Below, piece after piece: positions 26,833 to 35,833 of a DNA stretch of 64,000 bases (within the stretch, counting starts at the first letter, position 1; each line of letters starts with the position of its first letter). The notes beneath the pieces were generated by a model, which ran no database searches, was not told the DNA's origin, and saw only the letters and a program-made list of their open reading frames with translations. The position numbers and the translations under genes were made by a program. Where the stretch lies: NCBI GenBank assembly GCA_963751165.1, contig CAVVTP010000019.1, forward strand, positions 186,001 to 250,000. Reading direction: 5' to 3'. Source of the DNA: Roseiarcus sp963751165 (GTDB taxonomy: Bacteria; Pseudomonadota; Alphaproteobacteria; Rhizobiales; Beijerinckiaceae).

Positions 26833-27336
26833 ATGGCGCCCGCTTCACTCGTCGCTATGATATTTCCCGGGCTGATGGTCCTGTCGGCCTCGATGGACTT
26901 TCTGACGATGAGGATTCCGAACCCGATCCCTGCGGCCCTAACGCTCGGCTACTTCGTGCTGGCCGCTTACTGTCTGGCGCCACAGGCGGTGCTCCACGAC
27001 GTCTCCTGCGGTCTCGCGGTCCTGATGATGACTTTCGCCATGTTCTCGCTCCGATGGATAGGAGGGGGCGACGCCAAGCTTACAGCGGCAACAGCTTTGT
27101 GGATGGGTTGGGGTTCGATCCTCGACTATGGAATCGCTGCGGCCCTCTGCGGAGGTCTTCTCACGCTGGGATTGTTGATGGCGCGATCGAGACCGCTCCC
27201 GACGATCCTCGCGCAGGTGCCCGGGATCGCCCGGCTGCACGAACAGGAAGCCTGCGTCCCGTATGGAATTGCCTTGGCAGTCGCGGGAATCATTGAATAT
27301 CCCCACACCGCGATCTGGGCCTCAGTCTTCTCCTAG
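26833..27336 (+). CDS. cpaA: Prepilin peptidase CpaA (A24 family)
   Basis: This 167-residue polytopic membrane aspartic peptidase cleaves and prepares Flp-type prepilins. The two catalytic aspartates lie in SASMDFLTMRIPNPIP and WIGGGDAKLTAA. The GGGD motif is the family hallmark. It lacks the N-terminal methylase domain, as expected for CpaA/TadV. An in-frame TTG lies one codon before the ATG at 26833. It heads the cpaABCDEF-tadBC locus, but no pilin gene is upstream, only a decayed IS1380. Confidence 0.88.
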   Translation: MAPASLVAMIFPGLMVLSASMDFLTMRIPNPIPAALTLGYFVLAAYCLAPQAVLHDVSCGLAVLMMTFAMFSLRWIGGGDAKLTAATALWMGWGSILDYGIAAALCGGLLTLGLLMARSRPLPTILAQVPGIARLHEQEACVPYGIALAVAGIIEYPHTAIWASVFS

Positions 27337-27460
27337 ACTGCCGGCAACCCGAATCCTCGATTCAGCGCACTATCAATTGCTTTAGATTTTTTCCACAGTT
27401 CATTGACTGTGATGATCAGTTATAAGTGTTACTCAAGGGAACAGCAACTCGTCCATATAC

Positions 27461-27503
27461 TATAATGGTCGACGAATTATCTAGGAAATTAACCATGTTT
27501 TGA
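27461..27503 (+). promoter_or_regulatory. Candidate cpaB promoter region with CtrA-like site
   Basis: The 218-base gap between cpaA and cpaB is AT-rich. It holds a perfect TATAAT at 27461-27466 without a clear -35. It also holds TTAACCATGTTTTGA at 27489-27503, which fits the CtrA pattern TTAA-N7-TTAA with one mismatch. CtrA controls pilus genes in Caulobacter. Function here is inferred. Confidence 0.4.
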
Positions 27504-27554
27504 TAAAACGCCAGCTAAGACGATACAGGTTGTTGGTCGGAGACTCGGCGTCTG

Positions 27555-28358
27555 ATGAATCAGAGACTAATCATTGCCGGTGCCATCGCTGCCGTTGCTT
27601 TTGGGGCAGCATATGTCCTTTTCGCCGTCAGCCAGAGCTCCAGCCCTTCGCAAGCGCGAGCCCAGATCGCTCCCGCGGTCGACGTCGATCAGGTATTGGT
27701 CGCTCGGCGAGATCTGCCAATGGGAATCGCGGTCAACGAAAGCGCAGTCGGCTGGCAAACCTGGCCGAAGGCGGCGGTGTCCGATTTGATGATCACCAAA
27801 TCGGGCGATGCAAACGCAATACAAGACGTGAAGGGTTCCATGACGCGCGTCTCGATGATTCGCGGCGAGCCGGTTCGGCGGGACAAACTCATCAAGGCCG
27901 GGGAAGGTGGCTTCATGTCCGCTATACTTCCGAGAGGAATGCGAGCGGTTGCGATCAAGATCGACAATAGCGGAGACTTCTCGGCCGGCGGATTCATTCT
28001 TCCCAATGACCGCGTCGACGTCGTCCGAGTTGCCCGCGATGACGAAGCAACAAAGGCGCGCGGCGTCGAAGTCCTTACCTCGCAAACCATTCTCGCCAAC
28101 GTCCGCGTGCTCGCGATCGGTCAGAACGTCGAGGAGCAAAACGGAAAGAAAGTCGTGACTGGGGCCAACGCCACCCTGGAGCTCGATCCCGACCAGGTCA
28201 GGCTCATTGTTCTTGCCCAGCACTCGGGCAGCTCGAATCTCAATCTTGTCCTTCGTAGCCTGGCCGATAGCGGAGGTCCGGCAGAAACCGTCGTCGGGAT
28301 GGGAAAGGGCGACATGACTGTCGTTCGCTTCGGCGCCGCGCAGCAGGCCGTGCGATGA
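27555..28358 (+). CDS. cpaB: Flp pilus assembly protein CpaB (RcpC)
   Basis: This 267-residue periplasmic protein is anchored by an N-terminal membrane segment (residues 4-25). A SAF/antifreeze-like domain follows (VDQVLVARRDLPMGIAVNES, then the RGEPVRRDKLI block). The RcpC-type domain GFILPNDRVDVVRVARDD comes next. It supports the outer-membrane secretin of the Tad system. Its stop overlaps the cpaC start (ATGA at 28355). The start codon follows a GGAG twelve bases upstream, which is rather distant. Confidence 0.9.
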   Translation: MNQRLIIAGAIAAVAFGAAYVLFAVSQSSSPSQARAQIAPAVDVDQVLVARRDLPMGIAVNESAVGWQTWPKAAVSDLMITKSGDANAIQDVKGSMTRVSMIRGEPVRRDKLIKAGEGGFMSAILPRGMRAVAIKIDNSGDFSAGGFILPNDRVDVVRVARDDEATKARGVEVLTSQTILANVRVLAIGQNVEEQNGKKVVTGANATLELDPDQVRLIVLAQHSGSSNLNLVLRSLADSGGPAETVVGMGKGDMTVVRFGAAQQAVR

Positions 28359-29812
28359 ACCGGCTTCGATTTGCCTTTCGCATGGCGCTCGCCATGACCC
28401 TCGCGGGAGCTTCGCCGGCGACAATCGCAGGCTCGAAGGCCGCCGAATCCGATGCGTCCCAACGGATGACGTGCGCGAGCGGGGGTCTTGTCAAGCATTT
28501 GCAAATGGGGGTCGGCAAGTCAGTCATTTGCGACCTGCCGGAAGACGCGTCGGAAATCTATGTGGGCGACCCGAGGATCGCCAACGCCATCGTCCGTTCC
28601 GCAAAGAGAATCTATATCTCCGCGATTGCGAACGGACAGACCACCATCTTCGCGCTCGGCGGCGATGGGCGAAAAATTGCAACCATCGAGGTTTCGGTCG
28701 GACGAGACGTTGGGGAGCTGACGAATCTCCTCAACACGGCGATTCCGGGCAACGACATTCATGTCCGTACGGTCGCCGATTCGATCATCCTGACCGGATC
28801 GGTCGCATCGGCCGGCGACGCCCAGAAAGCTGTCGACATCGCGTCCGGTTTCATCGCGGACGCAGGAGGCACATTCTCGTTCGGCGCCGCCGGCATCTCC
28901 GCTTCGGGCGGTTCGACCGGGAAGGTCATCAATTCATTGATCATACGCGGGCTCGATGAGGTGAGCCTCAGGGTCACGGTCGCCGAAATTCGCCGTGAGA
29001 TCGTCAAACAACTCGGCGTCAACATGAGCGGCAGCGGGCCCAACGGCAGCTTCACGCTCAACAACCCATTCGCGATCAACGGCGCGCTTTCCACGACCGA
29101 GGCGATGCTCAACTGGACCAAGGGAAGCGGGAACTTCAGCGCCACCTTGCAGGCCTTCGAGCGTCAAGGCGTCGCACATACGCTCGCTGAGCCGACGGTC
29201 ACCGCCGTGTCCGGCGAAAGCGCGAAGTTCATGGCCGGCGGGACGATTCCCATCGCAAACAGTCAATCCTGCACGGGGGGACTGTGTCAGATCGGGTTCA
29301 TCCAGCAGCCTTACGGCGTCACTCTGAATTTCACGCCGGTCGTACTGTCGCAGGGGCGAATTCAGCTGCGCATCGCGACCGAAGTCACAGATGTCGACTA
29401 TTCCACCCAGATCACCTTCAGCGGCATTTCGGTTCCCGGATTCCGCACCCGAACCAACGTGACCACCGTCGAACTGCCCTCGGGCGGATCGATCGCCACC
29501 GCAGGCCTGATCTCGACGCAAACGCAGCAAGCTATCAACGGATTGCCCGGGTTGATGAACCTGCCCGTCCTCGGCGCGCTCTTTCGCTCCCGTGACTATC
29601 AACGCAACGAGACCGAGCTGATGGTCATCGTGACGCCCTACATCGTCCATGCCATCGATCCGGACCAGATCGTTAGGCCGGACCAGAACTTTCAGGATGC
29701 GAGCGACCCGCAGGCCGTATTGCTCGGCCGCGTCAACCGGATCTATTCCAGGTCGGGAACGCTTCAACCGTTGCCCGGCTACGCCGGAAAGATCGGCTTC
29801 GTCACCGAGTAG
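28355..29812 (+). CDS. cpaC: Flp pilus secretin CpaC (RcpA)
   Basis: This 485-residue outer-membrane secretin forms the pilus exit channel. It has a signal peptide, an N-terminal pilus-specific domain (VGKSVICDLPEDASEIYVGD) and a BON-like segment (IHVRTVADSIILTGSVAS). The C-terminal secretin domain carries GVTLNFTPVVLSQGRIQLRI and LPVLGALFRSRDYQRNETELMVIVTPYIV. The ending matches the family. It is coupled to cpaB and followed by cpaD after 13 bases. Confidence 0.92.
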   Translation: MNRLRFAFRMALAMTLAGASPATIAGSKAAESDASQRMTCASGGLVKHLQMGVGKSVICDLPEDASEIYVGDPRIANAIVRSAKRIYISAIANGQTTIFALGGDGRKIATIEVSVGRDVGELTNLLNTAIPGNDIHVRTVADSIILTGSVASAGDAQKAVDIASGFIADAGGTFSFGAAGISASGGSTGKVINSLIIRGLDEVSLRVTVAEIRREIVKQLGVNMSGSGPNGSFTLNNPFAINGALSTTEAMLNWTKGSGNFSATLQAFERQGVAHTLAEPTVTAVSGESAKFMAGGTIPIANSQSCTGGLCQIGFIQQPYGVTLNFTPVVLSQGRIQLRIATEVTDVDYSTQITFSGISVPGFRTRTNVTTVELPSGGSIATAGLISTQTQQAINGLPGLMNLPVLGALFRSRDYQRNETELMVIVTPYIVHAIDPDQIVRPDQNFQDASDPQAVLLGRVNRIYSRSGTLQPLPGYAGKIGFVTE

Positions 29813-29825
29813 ATGGGGCAACGCC

Positions 29826-30581
29826 ATGACCAGCATCGAACAGATCAGGCCCGGACGCGCGACCGTTCTTTCCGGTTGGGGACGGGGGCTTGCGAGGCGG
29901 AGCGGCAGTCTCGTCTTTCTGGCGGCTGTCTCCTGCCTGCAGCCGGGCTGCACGACGGATTATGCTTCATCCGATCCGGCGTTCCCGGGCGACTTCCAGG
30001 CGCGCCATCCGATCGTTCTCGTCTCGGCGCCGGCACATATGGATGTCTATCCCCTCCGCGGAGCGCTCGATGCGCGGACGGCCACGAGCCTGCGAGGTTT
30101 TGCGGAACGATATCGTGAGTTCGGCGCGGGCGAGATAGTGATCCTGACCCCCGGACTTCGCGATCAGGATGGGAGAACAGTCGGCGTAATCCGAAAGGTT
30201 CTTGCGAGCGCCGGATTGCGCGGCAGGATCGGCACGGGCTCATACGTCCCTTCCGACTCCAACAGCGCGGCGCCGATCCGGGTGGCCTTCATGGCCCTCG
30301 AGGCCAAGGTCAGGACCCCTTGCGGATCATGGCCGGAGGATCTCGCTTCCGGATCGTCTCTGGAAGGGTGGAAGAACGAGCCATACGCTAATTTTGGATG
30401 CGCGACCCAATCGGTCGTCGCCGCGCAAGTCGACGACCCTCGCGACTTCGTCCAGGCTCGAACTTTGGGTCCATCCGACGTCGCCATGCGTACCCGCGCC
30501 ATAGAAGATGTCCGCAAGGGTCAGGATCCAGGGACGGCATGGATCACCGGCCTTACGCCCATCGGCGGGAGCAGCCAATGA
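29826..30581 (+). CDS. cpaD: Pilus assembly lipoprotein CpaD
   Basis: This 251-residue lipoprotein has the signal VFLAAVSCLQPGC, with the likely lipidated cysteine at LQPGC. The CpaD domain follows (RHPIVLVSAPAHMDVYPLRG, then PCGSWPEDLA and NFGCATQSVVAAQVDDPRDFVQAR). CpaD helps target or stabilise the CpaC secretin. The ATG at 29826 is the only start giving the lipoprotein signal. Its stop overlaps the cpaE ATG. Confidence 0.88.
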   Translation: MTSIEQIRPGRATVLSGWGRGLARRSGSLVFLAAVSCLQPGCTTDYASSDPAFPGDFQARHPIVLVSAPAHMDVYPLRGALDARTATSLRGFAERYREFGAGEIVILTPGLRDQDGRTVGVIRKVLASAGLRGRIGTGSYVPSDSNSAAPIRVAFMALEAKVRTPCGSWPEDLASGSSLEGWKNEPYANFGCATQSVVAAQVDDPRDFVQARTLGPSDVAMRTRAIEDVRKGQDPGTAWITGLTPIGGSSQ

Positions 30582-31837
30582 CCGATGTCGGCGTTCGTGA
30601 GGACATAACTAACCATGCAGGTCCGAAGATCGACCCGGTGCCTCGGGTCTCGATTCAGGCTTTCTGTGAGACGGCCGAGGTTGCGGCCCTGATTGGGGCC
30701 GCAGTCGCCGATCGGAGAATGGCCAAGGCGCAGGTCAAGCAGACGATGGGAGGCGCGTCTGCAGCGATCGAGGCCTATCGAAATGCGCCCACGCCTAACG
30801 TCATCGTCCTGGAAGCCCCGCAGGATGGACGGAATCTGCTCGAGTGGCTAGGCCAGCTCGCGCACATGTGCGACGCGGGAACGAAGGTTGTCGTCCTTGG
30901 CAGGACGAACGACATCGCTCTCTATCGGCAGCTCGTGGCCCTCGGCGTCAACGAGTATCTCGTAGCGCCGTTCGGAGTCGTTGATTTCATGCTCGCGATC
31001 TCTCACCTTTTCCGGGCGCCTGGCGCCAAGCCGCTGGGCCGGCTGATCGGGGTGGTGGGCGCAAAAGGCGGCGTCGGCGCTTCGACGGTCGCACACAACG
31101 TGGCCTGGTCCCTCTCCTCGGTCACCGAGATGGCCACCATCATCGCCGATTTCGATCTGGCCTTTGGGACCGCCGCGCTCAATTACAATCAGGATCCGCC
31201 GCAAGGCGTAGCAGACGCTGTGTTCGACCCCGAGCGGGTCGACGCCATGCTCGTGGACCGAGTGTTGTCCAAGTGCGGCGAGCGCCTCAGTCTGCTTGCC
31301 GCGCCGGCAACTCTCGATCGCATCCTCGACTTCTCGGAAACGTCGTTCGATACGCTGCTCGACGCAATGCGCGCCGCCGCGCCTTGGACCGTGCTAGATA
31401 TCCCACACCTCTGGAGCGGATGGGCCCGCCGGACGCTGGTCGCAGCGGACGAAGTGGTGGTGGTCGCCAATCCGGATCTCGCGAACCTGCGCAACACGAA
31501 GAATCTGATCGACTTTCTCAAGGGCGCGCGCCCGCATGACCATCCCCCTCGGTTCGTCCTGAACGCCGTAGGCATGATAAAGCGTCCGGAAATTGCGGCG
31601 GCCGAATTCGCCAAGACGGTGGAGATCGTCCCGGCCGCGGTGATCCCGCATGATGCGAAATTGTTCGGGGCTGCAGCCAACAACGGCCAGATGATCGCCG
31701 AACTCGAGCCGAAGGGAAAAGCCGCACAGATCTTCATCGACCTCGCCTCCACGGTGGCTGGACGCGGAGACCCGGCCAAAGCAAGGAAAGGCTTCTTCAA
31801 TTCGCTTGTCGGAAGATATGCGCGCACGAAGGCGTAG
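30578..31837 (+). CDS. cpaE: Pilus localisation ATPase CpaE (TadZ)
   Basis: This 419-residue protein has an atypical receiver-like N-terminal domain (to about residue 145) and a MinD/ParA-type ATPase domain. The deviant Walker A is GVVGAKGGVGASTVAHNVAW, and ADFDLAFGTAALNY is the Walker A-prime region. CpaE marks the pole where the pilus machine assembles. The ATG at 30578 overlaps the cpaD stop and was chosen for that reason. The receiver domain lacks a clear phospho-acceptor, as is usual for CpaE. Confidence 0.9.
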   Translation: MTDVGVREDITNHAGPKIDPVPRVSIQAFCETAEVAALIGAAVADRRMAKAQVKQTMGGASAAIEAYRNAPTPNVIVLEAPQDGRNLLEWLGQLAHMCDAGTKVVVLGRTNDIALYRQLVALGVNEYLVAPFGVVDFMLAISHLFRAPGAKPLGRLIGVVGAKGGVGASTVAHNVAWSLSSVTEMATIIADFDLAFGTAALNYNQDPPQGVADAVFDPERVDAMLVDRVLSKCGERLSLLAAPATLDRILDFSETSFDTLLDAMRAAAPWTVLDIPHLWSGWARRTLVAADEVVVVANPDLANLRNTKNLIDFLKGARPHDHPPRFVLNAVGMIKRPEIAAAEFAKTVEIVPAAVIPHDAKLFGAAANNGQMIAELEPKGKAAQIFIDLASTVAGRGDPAKARKGFFNSLVGRYARTKA

Positions 31838-31888
31838 AGGGGGTGGCGCGTCCCGCCTGACGGCGCCTCGCCAAGAAGGAAGTTGGAG

Positions 31889-33301
31889 ATGTTCGGCAAG
31901 CGGGGAAATCCAGCGCCCAGCGCGCAGCCTCTTCCTGCAGGAGTCGTGATCGCGAGCGCGGCTTCGGAGCCTGTCAGGGCGCAGACCCGCGCCGCCGCGC
32001 CGCCAGAACGCAAGCCCGACGCCTATTATCAGACCAAATCGCTGATCTTCAGCGCCTTGATCGAAGCAATCGATCTTGCGGCGCTGTCCAAGCTCGATAC
32101 CGAATCGGCGCGCGAAGAGATTCGTGATATCGTGCACGAGATCGTCACGATTAAGAATCTCGTACTGTCCATCGCCGAGCAGGAAGACCTGCTCGAAGAC
32201 ATCTGCAATGACGTCCTCGGCTATGGCCCGCTCGAGCCTCTCCTCGCGCGCGACGACATCGCCGATATCATGGTCAACGGCCCCACGCGATGCTTCATTG
32301 AGGTCTCCGGCAAGATCCAGCTCACAAACGTCCGTTTTCGTGACAACGCGCAGTTAATGAACATCTGCCAGCGGATCGTCAGCCAAGTCGGACGGCGCGT
32401 CGACGAAGCCTCGCCCATTTGCGACGCCCGGCTCCTTGACGGGTCTCGCGTCAACGTCATCGCGCCCCCTCTCGCGATCGATGGAGTTGCGCTTACGATT
32501 CGAAAATTCAGAAAGGACAAGCTGACGTTGGATCAGCTCGTCCGGTTCGGCGCCATCTCACCGGCCGGAGCCGAGATTCTGAAAATCATTGGCCGAGTGC
32601 GTTGCAACGTCATCATTTCCGGCGGAACGGGTTCCGGTAAAACGACTCTTCTGAACTGCCTGACAAATTTCATCGACGAAGACGAGCGCGTCATCACATG
32701 CGAGGACGCAGCGGAACTGCAGCTTCAGCAGCCGCACGTGGTGAGGCTCGAGACTCGACCACCCAATCTCGAGGGCGCGGGCCAGATCACCATGCGCGAC
32801 CTCGTCAAGAACTGCCTGCGCATGCGTCCCGAGCGGATTATCGTCGGCGAGGTGCGGGGCCCCGAGGCGTTCGACCTGCTTCAGGCGATGAACACAGGCC
32901 ACGATGGCTCCATGGGTACGTTGCATGCGAATTCGCCTCGCGAGGCGCTCAGCCGAATGGAGTCCATGATCACCATGGGCGGCTACGCCTTGCCCACCAA
33001 GACCATACGCGAAATGATCACCTCTTCGGTCGACGTAATTATACAAGCGGCCCGCCTCCGCGATGGGTCGCGGCGGATTACGCACGTCACCGAAATCGTG
33101 GGCATGGAGGGGGACGTCGTCATCACCCAGGACCTTCTCGTCTACGACATCCTGGGAGAAGATGCGCAAGGGAGGCTGAAAGGCCAGCATCGTTCCACCG
33201 GAATCGGCCGACCGCGCTTCTGGGAGCGGGCGCGCGTGTATGGCGAGGAAAAGCGCCTCGCGGCTGCCTTGGATGCATCAGAGGTCGGCGAGCCGCGCTG
33301 A
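31889..33301 (+). CDS. cpaF: Pilus assembly ATPase CpaF (TadA)
   Basis: This 470-residue hexameric secretion ATPase drives pilus extension and, in Caulobacter, retraction. It has Walker A IISGGTGSGKTTLLNCL, an Asp box in VITCEDAAELQLQQPHVV, Walker B RMRPERIIVGEVRGPEAFDLLQ and the His box TGHDGSMGTLHANSPREALSR. The ATG at 31889 is preceded by AAGAAGGA eight bases away. A TTG two codons earlier is unlikely. The N-terminal 45 residues are a disordered Ala/Pro-rich region typical of CpaF. Confidence 0.94.
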   Translation: MFGKRGNPAPSAQPLPAGVVIASAASEPVRAQTRAAAPPERKPDAYYQTKSLIFSALIEAIDLAALSKLDTESAREEIRDIVHEIVTIKNLVLSIAEQEDLLEDICNDVLGYGPLEPLLARDDIADIMVNGPTRCFIEVSGKIQLTNVRFRDNAQLMNICQRIVSQVGRRVDEASPICDARLLDGSRVNVIAPPLAIDGVALTIRKFRKDKLTLDQLVRFGAISPAGAEILKIIGRVRCNVIISGGTGSGKTTLLNCLTNFIDEDERVITCEDAAELQLQQPHVVRLETRPPNLEGAGQITMRDLVKNCLRMRPERIIVGEVRGPEAFDLLQAMNTGHDGSMGTLHANSPREALSRMESMITMGGYALPTKTIREMITSSVDVIIQAARLRDGSRRITHVTEIVGMEGDVVITQDLLVYDILGEDAQGRLKGQHRSTGIGRPRFWERARVYGEEKRLAAALDASEVGEPR

Positions 33302-33327
33302 CGCTGCAGGAAGGGACCCGCATCGGC

Positions 33328-34287
33328 ATGTTCAACCCATGGGCAGTCGCTGGGATTCTGGCGCTGGGGCTCGGCGGCCTGGTATTTCTTGTGGTGGACG
33401 GCGACTCGCGCGCCAAAAAGCGGCGCGCGTCGGTCGGTCGGGCTTCAGTCAAGACAGCCGCCGCATCCGCCCAGGACGAGCGCGCGACGCGCAAGAAGCA
33501 GATCGCCGAGGGCCTGCGGGACCTCGAGAAGGCCAATCGAAGGCGGCGTAACCTGCAGGCCAAAATTGAACAGGCGGGGCTGTCGATCAGCCGCCGCCGA
33601 TTTCTCATCGCCTCCGTCCTGTTTGGCCTCTTCCTCGGCGTGGCGGCCTGGATCGAGTCGAAGAGCGCGCTGCTGGCGGCGATGGTCGTGGTGATCGGAT
33701 CGGCAGGATTGCCGCGGTTCGTGCTTGAGCGGCTCCGCCGGCGGCGGATCGCCAAATTCATCGCCAACTTTCCCAACGCGATCGACATCATCGTCCGTGG
33801 CGTCAAATCCGGCCTCCCGCTCGGCGATACGATTCGCATCTCAGCCAAGGAGAGCGTCGAACCGGTCCGGTCCGAGTTTGTGAAAATCGTGGAATCGCTG
33901 TCGCTCGGACTGACGCTGCCTGAGGCCATCGAGCGCATGGCGCAACGGATTCCGGTCGCCGAAACCAATTTTTTCTCGATTGTCATCTCGATCCAAGGAC
34001 AGGCGGGTGGCAACCTTTCCGAGGCGATCGGCAACCTTTCGCGCGTCCTGCGCGAGCGAAAGAAAATGAAGGGAAAGATCGCCGCCATGTCGATGGAAGC
34101 GAAGGCCTCGGCCGCCATTATTGGCGCGGTTCCGTTCCTGGTGGTCGGTGCGCTCTATGCAGCTTCGCCTGCTTACGTCTCGTTGCTATGGATGACGAGC
34201 CACGGACGGATGATCGCCGGGGTCGCGATCTGCTGGATGGCCATCGGAGTCGCGATGATGAAGAAGATGGTCAGTTTCGACATTTGA
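33328..34287 (+). CDS. tadB: Tad pilus inner-membrane platform protein TadB
   Basis: This 319-residue protein belongs to the T2SF family. It has an N-terminal membrane segment and a Lys/Arg-rich linker, then a pair of helices near residues 90-130. The T2SF cytoplasmic domain follows (FPNAIDIIVRGVKSGLPLGD, AQRIPVAETNFFSIVISIQGQAGGNLSEA), and two C-terminal helices end it. TadB with TadC forms the platform that contacts CpaF. The ATG at 33328 has AGGAAGGGA before it. A much longer open frame upstream lies inside cpaF and is not used. Confidence 0.9.
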   Translation: MFNPWAVAGILALGLGGLVFLVVDGDSRAKKRRASVGRASVKTAAASAQDERATRKKQIAEGLRDLEKANRRRRNLQAKIEQAGLSISRRRFLIASVLFGLFLGVAAWIESKSALLAAMVVVIGSAGLPRFVLERLRRRRIAKFIANFPNAIDIIVRGVKSGLPLGDTIRISAKESVEPVRSEFVKIVESLSLGLTLPEAIERMAQRIPVAETNFFSIVISIQGQAGGNLSEAIGNLSRVLRERKKMKGKIAAMSMEAKASAAIIGAVPFLVVGALYAASPAYVSLLWMTSHGRMIAGVAICWMAIGVAMMKKMVSFDI

Positions 34288-34301
34288 GCGGAGCCGCTGC
34301 T

Positions 34302-35279
34302 TTGTGGGATCTTGTCGCCTCAAAAATAACTGACCCGCACACTATGGCGCTTCTGCTCGCGATCACCGGTTCCGCTGCGACCTTGGTCGCCTTGGCGAGC
34401 CCTTGGCTGCAAGCGGATGGTCTTTCGCGCCGAATCAAGGCAGTCAGTACGGAGCGCGAGCGGATCCGCGCCCGCGAGCGCGAAAGGTTGCGCTCGGCCC
34501 AGACGAAATCTACCTTGCGAACGAAACCCAGCGGAGTCGTCAAGCAGCTTGTCGAAACGCTCAACCTCTCGAGTTGGCTCAGCACCGAGACCGCCAAGAG
34601 ACAACTGGCCATGGCGGGATACCGCGGGGCGGGGGCGGAGTATGTTTTCCTCGCATTCCGTCTGATCGCGCCGATCGCTTTCTTTCTGATCGCGGGCGTC
34701 TATTCCATCTTCATCGTCACCTGGGATCGCCCTTTGATCGTCAAGATCGGGGTCGCAGTCGCGGCCGCGTACGCCGGCATCAAGGCGCCCGAGCTTTTTC
34801 TCCGCAATAAGATCGCCAAGAGAGGCAAGGAATTGGAGAGGGCGTATCCGAATACGCTCGACCTTCTGCTGATTTGTGTCGAGTCCGGCATGTCTATCGA
34901 AGTGGCCGTGCGCAAGGTCAGCCAGGAAATTGGCGTCGAAAGCATCGCTATGGCCGAAGAAATGGCGCTGCTCGCTGCGGAGCTGTCGTTTCTCGAGGAG
35001 CGCCGAACCGCCTTCGAAAATCTCGGCGCCCGGACGGGCCTCGACTCCATTCGTTCGCTGATCACTGTTCTCTCGCAGTCGGAGCGCTACGGCACGCCGC
35101 TTGGCGCTGCGCTGAGGGTTCTCGCGCAGGAGAGCCGGGATCTGCGCATGACGGCGGCGGAGAAAAAGGCCGCAGCCCTGCCCCCCACCCTGACAGTGCC
35201 GATGATCCTGTTCTTTCTGCCCGGCCTTTTCGCCGCGATCCTGGGTCCGGCGGCTGTCCAGATCAATCATTGGACCTAA
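34302..35279 (+). CDS. tadC: Tad pilus inner-membrane platform protein TadC
   Basis: This 325-residue T2SF-family protein is the partner of TadB. The membrane segment near the N-terminus (MALLLAITGSAATLVALA) and the T2SF block YPNTLDLLLICVESGMSIEVAV are clear. FENLGARTGLDSIRSLITVLSQSERYGTPL is the TadC-type second half. I chose the TTG at 34302, which has GCGGAG eight bases upstream and gives the family-like start WDLVASKITDP. The ATG at 34344 is an alternative. It is the last recognisable pilus gene. TadD, TadE, TadF and TadG are not in the window. Confidence 0.88.
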   Translation: MWDLVASKITDPHTMALLLAITGSAATLVALASPWLQADGLSRRIKAVSTERERIRARERERLRSAQTKSTLRTKPSGVVKQLVETLNLSSWLSTETAKRQLAMAGYRGAGAEYVFLAFRLIAPIAFFLIAGVYSIFIVTWDRPLIVKIGVAVAAAYAGIKAPELFLRNKIAKRGKELERAYPNTLDLLLICVESGMSIEVAVRKVSQEIGVESIAMAEEMALLAAELSFLEERRTAFENLGARTGLDSIRSLITVLSQSERYGTPLGAALRVLAQESRDLRMTAAEKKAAALPPTLTVPMILFFLPGLFAAILGPAAVQINHWT

Positions 35280-35356
35280 GCAGCCAGCCAGCGCCCGCGG
35301 GTCCATCATGATGAAAATGGTGGCGGCGCGCGGTCCGTGACTTTTGAAACAGACAC

Positions 35357-35812
35357 TCAGCGAGCCTTGACCAGTTCCCGCCGCGCCTCGTCGTAGAGGG
35401 CGTTGGCGGTCGCCACCCGGGCGCCCGCACGTTCGCGTTCGTGCGCCGGCTGGCGGTCGGGGTGGTTACGCCAGACGAAGCGGCGCCAGCGCGAGGCCAA
35501 TTGCCTTGGGGTCAAGGCGGCCCCTATGCCGAGCTCCTCCGCAATCGCAGCCGCGGAGCGAGTTCCGGAAACGGCCGTTATGGGAGCCGGATCCGGCGCC
35601 GGACACCCGGCCGGCGGCGTGCGCTCGTCGGTCCATTGCATCGCAAAATCCCAGCGCGCTTCGCCGCCGCCCGGGTCAGGGCCGAAGTCGATGGAAGCGG
35701 CAGGCTGCGGCCTCGGAGGAGCCGGCACAACCTCGTTGTCCGAGGGCAAGCTTCGACCTGCTTCGTCAAGCGCCCGCAGAAACGCCTCGCCTACCCGGTC
35801 GAAGCTTGCCAT
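35357..35812 (-). CDS. Small protein with C-terminal J domain
   Basis: This 151-residue protein has a variable Pro-rich N-terminal two-thirds. The short C-terminal J-like domain contains the HPD motif (WRRFVWRNHPDRQP) and the following helix (RVATANALYDEARRELVKAR). J domains stimulate the ATPase of DnaK/Hsp70, so this may recruit a chaperone to a specific client. AGAGGCGG lies just before the ATG. It converges with tadC and follows the diguanylate cyclase gene on the same strand, 21 bases after its stop. The client is unknown. Confidence 0.7.
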   Translation of the reverse strand: MASFDRVGEAFLRALDEAGRSLPSDNEVVPAPPRPQPAASIDFGPDPGGGEARWDFAMQWTDERTPPAGCPAPDPAPITAVSGTRSAAAIAEELGIGAALTPRQLASRWRRFVWRNHPDRQPAHERERAGARVATANALYDEARRELVKAR

Positions 35813-35833
35813 CTTACCGCCTCTAAAAATTCG

